Source: a virus
Direction: 5' to 3' (one strand)
Length of the DNA stretch: 31,497 bases
IMG/VR virus record: IMGVR_UViG_3300048922_000079
Span: 1-31,497 of that record
Shown: in pieces, positions 20,936 through 28,261 of the stretch
Layout: every line of letters begins with the position of its first letter
Numbering within the stretch: the first letter of the stretch is position 1
The notes under the pieces: generated by a model
What the model was told of the DNA's origin: nothing
Database searches by the model: none
What the model saw: the letters and a program-made list of their open reading frames with translations, nothing else
Translations under genes and position numbers: made by a program

Positions 20936-21270
20936 AGGCGCAGAGGTGGCTAAAGGAGTTCGGGGGAGCGCAGGGCGAAAAAGCAAAGTGGCGGCGGAAG
21001 AAATTAAACCTCCCGCCAATCCCTGAGCCTGAGATTGACGCTGTAACGGGGGAGATCCTCAACGCTTACGCGATGATTTCTCGCGGCAGGCAGTATGCAG
21101 GAATGGCTTGCGTACCGCTCCCGTTGTCCCTGAGTGATATCGAGCACTATCTGGCTTCTCGCTCCATCCTAATTGACCGTACCGAGTTTGATGCTGCGAT
21201 ACTTGCGCTCGATGATGCCTGGCGGGATGCGTGGGCAGCGGAGCAGAAAAGAATCAGCAAGAAGAATTAA
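20453..21270 (+). CDS. Frameshifted tail chaperone (gpGT analogue), via -1 shift
   Basis: The G frame continues in the -1 frame to TAA at 21268-21270. At A-AAA-AAG (20923-20929, frame GTA AAA AAG) a -1 slip re-reads G20929 and continues GCC TTA GAG GCG CAG, bypassing the TAG. The T part is about 113 residues (EAQRWLKEFGGAQGEKAKW, then PLSLSDIEHYLASRSILIDR), making about 272 residues in total. The T part has no start codon of its own near the junction. This is the conserved siphophage G/GT arrangement. Confidence 0.85.
20923..20929 (+). promoter_or_regulatory. -1 ribosomal frameshift site A AAA AAG
   Basis: The heptamer AAAAAAG is in the X XXY YYZ phase (GTA AAA AAG) and lies 3 bases before the zero-frame stop TAG; A AAA AAG is among the most efficient slippery heptamers in E. 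coli. I did not identify a certain downstream stimulatory hairpin or pseudoknot. Confidence 0.88.
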
Positions 21271-21744
21271 GCCCACTCAGGTGATTTCTGCGTAAGATTT
21301 GGTTGTGTTTGATTGATTGTTGATTAAAAAATAATCGCTCCGTTAAGAGGGGGCAGAATATTACAGCAATATGAGCATGAGTACATTGTCAAAGTTCGAT
21401 GATTTTGTGCAAAAAGTGCGGTTTTTGTTTGCCTTGTATACCCATAGTTAGCATCTATCATGTAGACATCCTCTGCATACAACATTGAACTGAAGGTTAA
21501 AATTCTTCGAACGTGTGGGTATCGTGAATATGCCTCAATGATAACGTCGCCGATCGTGCAGACTTCTTAGCTCTCTCACTGATTGCTCAAATATGATGAA
21601 TGGTATTAAATAGACTTTAATAGCCTTGAATTGCCTTTAGTGGCTAGGGGTTCTTTGGATGTGGATTACATCTATGTCGATGTATCCCCGCTTCTAAAGT
21701 CAAAAATTTCTTTCTTAATCCCTTTTTATCTCATTGAGGTTCAT
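21271..21744. other. 474-bp AT-rich intergenic region before the Panacea gene
   Basis: No gene with a ribosome-binding site is visible. Base composition drops to AT-rich, unlike the flanking tail genes. A promoter candidate is TTGTAT with TATCAT 16 bases later (near 21436-21463). Three tandem ten-base units CTTTAATAGC, CTTGAATTGC and CTTTAGTGGC occur at 21615-21644. The region probably carries the promoter and control sites of the downstream pair, so that it can be expressed outside the late operon. Confidence 0.55.
21615..21644. repeat. Three tandem imperfect 10-bp repeats
   Basis: CTTTAATAGC, CTTGAATTGC and CTTTAGTGGC follow each other without gaps, giving a helical-turn spacing about 100 bases before the Panacea gene start. 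They could be a regulator-binding array, such as autoregulation by the encoded pair, or a chance microrepeat. Confidence 0.4.
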
Positions 21745-22317
21745 ATGTTCAGCGAAGAAAAAGTGGCTCAGATGGCTGCTTACCTGCTACTTAAACGCGG
21801 CGGGCGCATGGCATATCTGAAGCTAATGAAACTGCTCTATTTGGCTAACCGCCAGTCTATGATTCGGCATGGGCGTATGATGGGCGAAGATCGCCTATAT
21901 TCAATGCGGCATGGGCCAGTAATGTCGACAACTCTCGATTTGATTCGTGGCAAAGCCGATATCAAAGGGGAGTACTGGTATAACCTCATTCAGACTGATC
22001 GTCATGATGTGGCCTTGTGTACAGATCCTCGAGAGATGGATGTTGATGAAGTCTTTGATGAGTTAAGTCGAGCAGATATAAGAATTCTTGATGAAATCTA
22101 TGCTCAGTACGGTCATATGAACAGGTTTGAATTGCGTGATATGACGCATTTGAGAGATGTATGCCCTGAATGGCACGATCCAGGCAATTCTCGTAACCCC
22201 ATTGATGTACGAGAGATTTTCCTTAATGAAGGGAAATCACGAGAAGAAGCAGAAAGTATTTTCAAAAGCATGTGTGAATCACAGCAACTTAAGGAATTTT
22301 CTTCTCAATTGTCATGA
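21745..22317 (+). CDS. Panacea-domain (DUF4065/GepA-like) protein, candidate antitoxin
   Basis: A 190-residue protein from ATG 21745 (GAGG five bases upstream). It matches the Panacea (SocA/GepA-like, DUF4065) pattern: MAAYLLLKRGGRMAYLKLMK, LLYLANRQSMIRHGRMMGED (about residues 27-52), YSMRHGPVMSTTLDLIRG, and the late MTHLRDVCPEWHDPG segment (about 133-148). Panacea domains are known as adaptable antitoxin domains that neutralise many unrelated toxins when paired in two-gene operons. Here the stop overlaps the next start (TCATGAGC), the expected TA layout. The antitoxin role is inferred from family and gene order. Confidence 0.85.
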   Translation: MFSEEKVAQMAAYLLLKRGGRMAYLKLMKLLYLANRQSMIRHGRMMGEDRLYSMRHGPVMSTTLDLIRGKADIKGEYWYNLIQTDRHDVALCTDPREMDVDEVFDELSRADIRILDEIYAQYGHMNRFELRDMTHLRDVCPEWHDPGNSRNPIDVREIFLNEGKSREEAESIFKSMCESQQLKEFSSQLS

Positions 22318-22766
22318 GCACATTACAGCCCTACAGAAAAGGAACAGTTTTGGCTCCGAGTGGGCCATGCAATCACCTTCATGTGATATGCAATGATCCT
22401 GTCTTTTATCCAGTTAACGACTGTTACTGCATATTGGTTGTAAATGTATCCAGCATTAAACAAGGCATTCCTTACGATGATGCCTGTGTGCTCAACCCGG
22501 GCGATCACCGGTTCATCCAGCACCCCAGTTATATCGTATACGCCGAAGCGGTGATTTGGCGTGTTGATAGTGTCGAAAGAAAGTACGCGGCAGGTGAAAT
22601 AACAGCTCATGAAGACATGCCAGAGGCTGCATTCGAACGGGTTCTTTCCGGCTTTGATATTTCCGAACAAGCAAAACCCAAGCACATAAGATTTAAGGAA
22701 AAGTACTGTACTTTGGAGAGTCTAATAGACCAGGTTGAACCACGGGATGAAAACACAGGTACATGA
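22314..22766 (+). CDS. Partner of Panacea protein, candidate toxin (150 aa)
   Basis: Starts at ATG 22314, overlapping the Panacea stop by four bases, and ends before a strong terminator, so the two genes form a closed unit. The product begins MSTLQPYRKGTVLAPSGPCN and has a strand-rich core (HLHVICNDPVFYPVND; ILVVNVSSIKQGIPYDD), a CVLNPGDHRFIQHPSYIVYA motif (about 60-80) and a helical tail (PEAAFERVLSGFDIS). The KGTVL...VICND...ILVVxVSS...HPSYI layout is reminiscent of PemK/MazF-like beta-barrel proteins, but I cannot confirm homology. Conserved polar residues around GDH and HPSY could be functional. Confidence 0.7.
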   Translation: MSTLQPYRKGTVLAPSGPCNHLHVICNDPVFYPVNDCYCILVVNVSSIKQGIPYDDACVLNPGDHRFIQHPSYIVYAEAVIWRVDSVERKYAAGEITAHEDMPEAAFERVLSGFDISEQAKPKHIRFKEKYCTLESLIDQVEPRDENTGT

Positions 22767-22771
22767 TGTAT

Positions 22772-22793
22772 AACCCGCGCCCGGCGGGTTTTT
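22772..22793 (+). terminator. Rho-independent terminator
   Basis: AACCCGC (22772-22778) pairs with GCGGGTT (22784-22790) around GCCCG, followed by TTT. It closes the Panacea pair and lies tail to tail with the minus-strand microprotein gene. Confidence 0.8.
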
Positions 22794-22803
22794 GCTTTAT
22801 TGA

Positions 22804-22959
22804 TTAGCGGATGTGCGTGATCACAATTGCAAAACCTAGGCAAATTGCCATGAAAAGTGGCACCGTGCCCGCCGTCCCGCCCACAGACACCATTACTGCC
22901 AATCTTGAGCACATCGTCTTGAATCGTGGATCATTCACTGCATCTTTAAGATTTTGCAT
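22804..22959 (-). CDS. Single-helix membrane microprotein (51 aa)
   Basis: On the minus strand ATG 22959-22957 has GAGG eight bases upstream and the frame ends at TAA 22806-22804. The product, MQNLKDAVNDPRFKTMCSRL then AVMVSVGGTAGTVPLFMAIC and LGFAIVITHIR, has a charged start and one or two hydrophobic stretches, so an inner-membrane location is likely. It lies between a candidate toxin-antitoxin pair and a membrane-anchored exclusion-type protein, against the direction of late transcription, and so is probably expressed in the lysogen. I know no family for it. Confidence 0.65.
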   Translation of the reverse strand: MQNLKDAVNDPRFKTMCSRLAVMVSVGGTAGTVPLFMAICLGFAIVITHIR

Positions 22960-23149
22960 CGGTCAAACCTCGACATTATGGGTTGTATTGAGTGCTGCGG
23001 TCTTAGGCTAACCTGGAGAGGTGAATATACTGCAGGATAAAACACGACAAAACGCCCTGTTTTATTAAATAGTTTCCGACCCGCGAGTTTTGTCGAAGCC
23101 TCGCATCCCTGCTAACCTGTGTGCAAATGTTAATGATGGGGATAGGGAT

Positions 23150-23548
23150 ATGAAATTTCTGGGGTACATAATTGGAGCTTTTTTTGTGATCATTGTGCTG
23201 GTGGTTGTGGTGACTAATGTATCAGATCCCTCCCCAAGCGATGCCACTTCTTTTGTTGAAAAAGGGGTGCGTAATATGATGAAAGACCCTGACTCAGCAA
23301 CTTTTGATAATGTTGGATTTTATCCAGATTCAAGTCCGCAGGGTGAACAGATAAGCGGCGCTGTCTGTGGATATGTTAATGGAAAGAATAGCTTTAATGC
23401 ATACACGGGAAGAGTACGATTCTTTTCAAGAATAACTGTATCTAACAATGGAAGAACTGCCGACTATTCACGCCCAACGATTGAAGACCCGAGTAATCCA
23501 ATCTCTGTTGGAGGAATGGATAATGCTTGGAGTGAGTCATGCAAATAG
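23150..23548 (+). CDS. Membrane-anchored periplasmic protein, HK97 gp15-like exclusion candidate
   Basis: A 132-residue protein from ATG 23150 (GATAGGGAT upstream; the frame extends upstream to 23090 without a better start). Residues 4-22 (LGYIIGAFFVIIVLVVVVT) form an N-terminal membrane anchor; the rest is polar and probably periplasmic, with KDPDSATFDNVGFYPDSSPQ, an AVCGYVNGKNSFNAYTGRVR strand and a second Cys at the end. HK97 gp15, an inner-membrane protein that blocks DNA entry of related phages, has the same anchor-plus-YajI-like-domain plan, includes a similar D-P-x-S-A-x-F segment as I recall, and sits in the same place, just upstream of the tape measure gene. Exclusion function is inferred. 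Confidence 0.7.
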   Translation: MKFLGYIIGAFFVIIVLVVVVTNVSDPSPSDATSFVEKGVRNMMKDPDSATFDNVGFYPDSSPQGEQISGAVCGYVNGKNSFNAYTGRVRFFSRITVSNNGRTADYSRPTIEDPSNPISVGGMDNAWSESCK

Positions 23549-23673
23549 TCTAAATGGGTATTTAATTACTTAACTCGCTTGTCTGGGTTCTTCGGTTAGG
23601 TATAAAGATTTTTTGTCTTGATGAAGGATTACAGATAAACGTCTGTTATGTAGGAAAATTACCTGATGTGATC

Positions 23674-23696
23674 AACCTCGCCTAGGCGAGGTTTTT
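23674..23696 (+). terminator. Rho-independent terminator
   Basis: AACCTCGCC (23674-23682) pairs with GGCGAGGTT (23685-23693), followed by a T run. It ends the exclusion-type gene, 20 bases before the tape measure start. Confidence 0.82.
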
Positions 23697-23716
23697 TATT
23701 GCCCGGAGAAAAGTAA

Positions 23717-26700
23717 ATGGCAGAACAAGAATCACGACTAGCGATACGCCTGGACAGCTCCGGGGCAGAGAAGCAGGCTGAAAGTCTGGTTGAAGCTCTG
23801 GTAAAAATGACACGCGCAGGTGAAGAGGCCGAAAGAGCCGCTGATGATCTAGGAGGGGCAACCCAAAATCTCAACTCACGGCTGAAGGATGGCGCTACTG
23901 CAACAGGAAGAGCAACAAAGTTCACTGAGGAGCAGCGAGAGGCATTTAGTAAACTACGCGATCAGATTGATCCTGTAGGCGCTGCTATCGACAGAATTGG
24001 CAAAAAATATACTGAACTTAAAGGATATTTTGAGCGTGGTCAGATTGACCTTGATGAGTATCGAACTTTAGCGAAAAGCCTTGATGCTGCCACTAATGAA
24101 TTAACTGGCGTGGCGAAAGCAGAACGTGAAGCCGCAAAAGCAGCTGATGAGCAAAAAGCTGCATTACAGCGCCTGGCTGCACAGTTAGACCCTATATCTG
24201 ATGGTTTTCGCAAAATTGCTGACAACCAGAAATTATTGGATAGCGCAAAATCTAAGGGAATGCTCTCTACAGATCAGTACGACTCACTTTCTGGAAAGCT
24301 AAAACAAATGCGAAGCGAGCTTGAACTGACTCAGGCCCAACTCGGAAAAACGGGGATGTCAGCCAGACAAACCGCTTTTGCAATGCGCATGATCCCCGCT
24401 CAGATGACGGATATCGTTGTCGGCCTCTCCACTGGTCAATCTCCATTCATGGTGCTCATGCAGCAGGGCGGTCAGCTTAAGGATATGTTCGGCGGCATTG
24501 GACCAGCGATTAAAGGCGTTGGTGGGTATGTGGCGGGACTGATTAACCCCTTCACACTTGCAGCAGCGGCGGTCGGCGTTCTTGGGCTTGCTTATTATAA
24601 AGGCACTCAAGAGCAGGACGAGTTTTATAAATCACTCACGTTAACCGGCAATCTTATTGGAAAAACATCCGGCCAATTAGCAGATATAGCTGCTCGCGCT
24701 GGGGTCGCGGCGGATTCAACCACAGGCAAGGCTGCGTCAACACTTAATCTGTTAGTTTCATCGGGGAAGGTGGCTGGCGATTCGCTGGAACGCGTGACAA
24801 CCGCTATCGTTAAAACCAGTGACGCCACAGGTATTGCCATCGATAAGCTGATTGGTGATTTCAACGATATCGCCGCCGACCCCGTTGCAGCCATTACCAA
24901 ACTGAATGACCAGTATCATTTTTTGACGTTGGCAACCTATAGCCAGATTAAAGCTCTTCAGGATGAGGGGAATCAGCAGGATGCTGCCCGCATGGCGACT
25001 GATGCCTACGCCAACACGATGCAGCAACGAGCGAATGATATTCATGAGAATCTGGGTCTTCTCGAGCGAGGGTGGAATTCCGTTACCAATGCCATAAAAG
25101 GGGCTACCGATGCATTATTGGATTTTGGGCGAGAAAAGGGACCAACTGAAAGATTAGCGGAGATAAGAAAAGAAATTGATTGGATTGATAATGCTGCTGG
25201 TGGGAAGTTATTTTTTGGAGGAAGAAAGAATGAACTCGAAGCCGAGTTAAATAATCTTCAATCTCAAATCACCACAGAAGACGTTTTAACTGGGATAATC
25301 AGCAATCATGATAAGGCAGAACAAAAGCGCATTAAAACTCAGCAGGAAGCGGATCGAGTTAACCAGCAATATCTCAGCAATGCGGACAAGCGCAATAAAG
25401 CCATTAAGCAGCAGAGTGCGTTCCTGAAAGCTGGCGCAATCACAGCGGACCAATACGCTAAAAACGTTTCCCGCATTAACGAGATGTACAAGGATCCCAA
25501 AGCACCAAAAACGCCCAAAACGCCCAAGGGGAAAGCCTACACAGAAGATGCCGCCACCCGCCTACTCGATCAAATCAATCAGCAGATTGCTGCTATGCAG
25601 TCTCAGCTGGAAGCAAGCGATAAACTCAACAGCGCGACACAGGCACGCGTTAAGTTTGAACAGCAGATTGCCGACCTCAAGTCTAAAACGCAGCTTACCG
25701 CCGACCAGAAGTCGATTCTTGCCCGTTCTGATTCAATCTTGCAGGCCTACAAGCAGCAGGAGGCGTTGCAGAACTCCGTTAAGACTTTGGACGACTACCG
25801 GAAAATGCAGGAGCAGGTCACTCCGAAGGAGCTACGGCAAAATGAGGCGCTGCAAAAACGCCTCGAAATCCTGCAAAAGATGGTTGAACTCAAAAAACTA
25901 TCACCAGAGGACGCCGGAAAGCAGGCAACTGACCTGATTAGCAAATCCATACTGCCGGATTCTGTCATATCAGGGGTTAACAAAGCCGGTGGGACACTCA
26001 CTTCAAGTGCAACCAATAACGACCTGACAGGGCAAGGGCTTAACATGATCGGGCTGCAAATCGATCCGCAGCTCGAAATCATTGAGAAGCTAAAAATTGC
26101 CCAGACTGATTATGCGGCATGGTTGAATCAGCAACAGCAGGCGATAACGCAGAGCACAGTCCTGAACGAGCAGCAGAAGCAGCAACAACTCCTGGCCTTG
26201 CAGCAACAGGGCCAGCAGAATCAGGAGGCGTTAAGCACGGCTGTCTACGTTGCGCAGATGCAGTCCGCTCAAAACTCCTTCTCCGGCATCACCGATTCGA
26301 TGGGGTCGATGTTTGGTGAGCAATCCGCGATGTATAAAGCCGCTTTTGTGACGCAAAAGGCATTCGCTATCGCTCAGGCAGCCCTGCAGCTTCCTATGGC
26401 GATGGGGCAGGCGATGGCTGGCTTGCCGTTCCCGGCTAACCTTGCAGCTGTCGCTCAGGTTATCGGGCTCATGGCCTCCATTACTTCCAGCATCACCAGT
26501 GCCGCTGCTGTTGGCTTCGCCTCTGGCGGTTATACCGGCCCCGGTGGTAAATATCAGCCCGCAGGTATCGTTCATAAAGGTGAATACGTCTTCGACCAGG
26601 CATCAACGAACCGGATCGGTGTGTCTCAGCTCGAAGCTCTTCGGAATGGAAAACCGCTCGATGCCACGCTGGGCCGCTCTGGATTTGGGACCGGGGTGCA

Positions 26701-26929
26701 GAATGTTAGTAATAGCCAGCAGACGACGGTGATTAAGCCGAATATCAACATGCCACCAATAAGCATTAACGGAAACCCCACTAATGCAACCATCCAGCTT
26801 GTCAAACAGGCGTCGCGTGATGGTGCCCTGCAAGGTTATCAGATGGGGGTTAACGACCTGGCATCGGGTAAAGGAAAGATGTCTCGGGCCCTTAAAGGCA
26901 GCTTCAATGCGAATAACAGGATTAGCTGA
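23717..26929 (+). CDS. Tape measure protein (lambda gpH type)
   Basis: A 1070-residue tail-length protein. The N-terminal half is helical coiled coil ([40 protein letters not shown]), followed by the conserved region [20 protein letters not shown] / [20 protein letters not shown] (about residues 217-256), then hydrophobic [18 protein letters not shown] (about 268-285). The C-terminal region ([20 protein letters not shown] onward, about 885-930) and the [20 protein letters not shown] motif near 940 are the lambda-type tape measure C-terminus. It sets tail length and helps DNA pass the membrane. Start ATG 23717 follows CCGGAG. Confidence 0.93.
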   Translation: MAEQESRLAIRLDSSGAEKQAESLVEALVKMTRAGEEAERAADDLGGATQNLNSRLKDGATATGRATKFTEEQREAFSKLRDQIDPVGAAIDRIGKKYTELKGYFERGQIDLDEYRTLAKSLDAATNELTGVAKAEREAAKAADEQKAALQRLAAQLDPISDGFRKIADNQKLLDSAKSKGMLSTDQYDSLSGKLKQMRSELELTQAQLGKTGMSARQTAFAMRMIPAQMTDIVVGLSTGQSPFMVLMQQGGQLKDMFGGIGPAIKGVGGYVAGLINPFTLAAAAVGVLGLAYYKGTQEQDEFYKSLTLTGNLIGKTSGQLADIAARAGVAADSTTGKAASTLNLLVSSGKVAGDSLERVTTAIVKTSDATGIAIDKLIGDFNDIAADPVAAITKLNDQYHFLTLATYSQIKALQDEGNQQDAARMATDAYANTMQQRANDIHENLGLLERGWNSVTNAIKGATDALLDFGREKGPTERLAEIRKEIDWIDNAAGGKLFFGGRKNELEAELNNLQSQITTEDVLTGIISNHDKAEQKRIKTQQEADRVNQQYLSNADKRNKAIKQQSAFLKAGAITADQYAKNVSRINEMYKDPKAPKTPKTPKGKAYTEDAATRLLDQINQQIAAMQSQLEASDKLNSATQARVKFEQQIADLKSKTQLTADQKSILARSDSILQAYKQQEALQNSVKTLDDYRKMQEQVTPKELRQNEALQKRLEILQKMVELKKLSPEDAGKQATDLISKSILPDSVISGVNKAGGTLTSSATNNDLTGQGLNMIGLQIDPQLEIIEKLKIAQTDYAAWLNQQQQAITQSTVLNEQQKQQQLLALQQQGQQNQEALSTAVYVAQMQSAQNSFSGITDSMGSMFGEQSAMYKAAFVTQKAFAIAQAALQLPMAMGQAMAGLPFPANLAAVAQVIGLMASITSSITSAAAVGFASGGYTGPGGKYQPAGIVHKGEYVFDQASTNRIGVSQLEALRNGKPLDATLGRSGFGTGVQNVSNSQQTTVIKPNINMPPISINGNPTNATIQLVKQASRDGALQGYQMGVNDLASGKGKMSRALKGSFNANNRIS

Positions 26930-27402
26930 TGGCAGATATTTCATATCCCCATGAGAGCCTTCCCATGCCTTTACAAGAGGGTTATGGTTTTCAGCCAATA
27001 AGCCCGTTAAAGAGAACTCAGCTTATATCAGGGCGAGCACGACAACGGCGCGCTTATAGCTCTACGCCAACCCAAGCCACTGTGGCTTGGTTTATGGAAA
27101 CTGACGCACAAGGATTGGCGTTCGAATCCTGGTTCAGGGATGCGCTTTCTGATGGAATGGCATGGTTCCAGATGAGATTGCAAACACCCGCCGGGATTAA
27201 GTTTTACAAGTGCCGTTTCACGGATATTTACGAGGGCCCGACGCTGGTGCCCCCAATTTACTGGAAATATTCGGCGATTCTGGAACTCTGGGAGCGTCCG
27301 CTTATGCCTGCGCCGTGGGGCAATTATCCGGAATGGATAGTTGGAAGTTCGCTGCTCGATATCGCCCTGAATAAGGAGTGGCCAAAGCATGGAGATACTT
27401 GA
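26929..27402 (+). CDS. Tail tip assembly protein, 157 aa
   Basis: Starts [20 protein letters not shown]; the first base of ATG overlaps the tape measure stop. The core has aromatic-rich strands (AWFMETDAQGLAFESWFRDA; MAWFQMRLQTPAGIKFYKCR) and PPIYWKYSAILELWERP. Proteins of this pattern follow the tape measure in many lambda-like tails and take the place of gpM; a distal-tail role is likely from position. It overlaps the next gene by 14 bases. Confidence 0.7.
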   Translation: MADISYPHESLPMPLQEGYGFQPISPLKRTQLISGRARQRRAYSSTPTQATVAWFMETDAQGLAFESWFRDALSDGMAWFQMRLQTPAGIKFYKCRFTDIYEGPTLVPPIYWKYSAILELWERPLMPAPWGNYPEWIVGSSLLDIALNKEWPKHGDT

Positions 27403-27871
27403 GCGTCTATACGCCAGCAGCGGGTCGGAAGTGATCCACGACACGCTGGAAATTTCTACGGAGGATGAAAGCTATTGGCTAACACAGGGTTATGACGACA
27501 TCACGGTTACTCTTGAGAACGGCGATATAGCGACTTTTGAAGCCTGCGCCGTCAGTATTGCACTGCCGGCTCGCAATGCTGATGGTACACAAGATTTAAA
27601 ATTTTCTATCAGTAATATCGACGGTGTTGTTTCTGCTGCTATCGATAAAACACTCGATGAACAGAAATCGGCAAAACTCACTTTCAGACGGTATGTTTCC
27701 ACGGATTTATCAGCCCCGGCAGCAGCCCCATATACCCTGGATATAAAAAACGGTTCATGGACACCGGTAGCGGTACAGATTACCGCGGGTTACATGAACA
27801 TTCTGCAAACCGCCTGGCCCCGCTATCGATACAACCTCGCCGATCATCCTGGTCTGCGCTATCTGTCCTGA
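27389..27871 (+). CDS. DUF1833 tail protein (gpL position)
   Basis: A 160-residue protein (MEILERLYASSGSEVIHDTL). The opening EILERLYASSGS, followed by strands VIHDTLEISTEDESYWLTQG, and the later PAAAPYTLDIKNGSWTPVAV segment match the DUF1833 pattern. It sits where lambda has gpL, the tip protein that links to the J hub. No cysteines for an iron-sulphur cluster are visible, unlike lambda gpL, so the equivalence is positional only. Confidence 0.8.
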   Translation: MEILERLYASSGSEVIHDTLEISTEDESYWLTQGYDDITVTLENGDIATFEACAVSIALPARNADGTQDLKFSISNIDGVVSAAIDKTLDEQKSAKLTFRRYVSTDLSAPAAAPYTLDIKNGSWTPVAVQITAGYMNILQTAWPRYRYNLADHPGLRYLS

Positions 27872-27880
27872 GGTTTTTCT

Positions 27881-28261
27881 ATGTTTCAACCAGATAAATA
27901 TCTTTCGGTCAAATGGCTGAAAGGCGGGAGAGTGTACCCGCATCTTGACTGTTTCGGCATTGTGAATGAAATCCGCGCAGATCTCGGATTACCCCTCTGG
28001 CCTGATTTTGCAGGGGTAACAAAAGACGGCGGCGGACTGGATCGTGAGGCCAGAAAACTGATGCTCTCTCTGGAGCGCTGCGAACCCTGTGAGGGAGCAG
28101 GAGTAGCCTGTTATTCCTGCTCGGTAGTGACGCATGTCGGTATCATTGTCTGGCTGGATAATCAACTACAGGTTGCGGAGTGTAATCACGGTACCAATGT
28201 GACGTTTCTTCCCCTCAACCGCTTTATTCGTCGATTTTACCGTGTGGAGTTCTGGCGATAA
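27881..28261 (+). CDS. NlpC/P60-type tail tip protein (gpK-like)
   Basis: A 126-residue protein in the gpK position. LDCFGIV gives the catalytic cysteine (C24) and THVGII the histidine (H85) in the order of NlpC/P60 (C40) peptidases; a polar third residue could be around N101-H102 in ECNHG. Extra cysteines (CEPCEGAG and CYSC, residues 67-80) form two CxxC pairs between the catalytic residues, a feature that could bind metal. Lambda gpK has an additional JAMM domain that is absent here. Likely role: tip assembly or local opening of peptidoglycan during DNA entry. Confidence 0.8.
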   Translation: MFQPDKYLSVKWLKGGRVYPHLDCFGIVNEIRADLGLPLWPDFAGVTKDGGGLDREARKLMLSLERCEPCEGAGVACYSCSVVTHVGIIVWLDNQLQVAECNHGTNVTFLPLNRFIRRFYRVEFWR

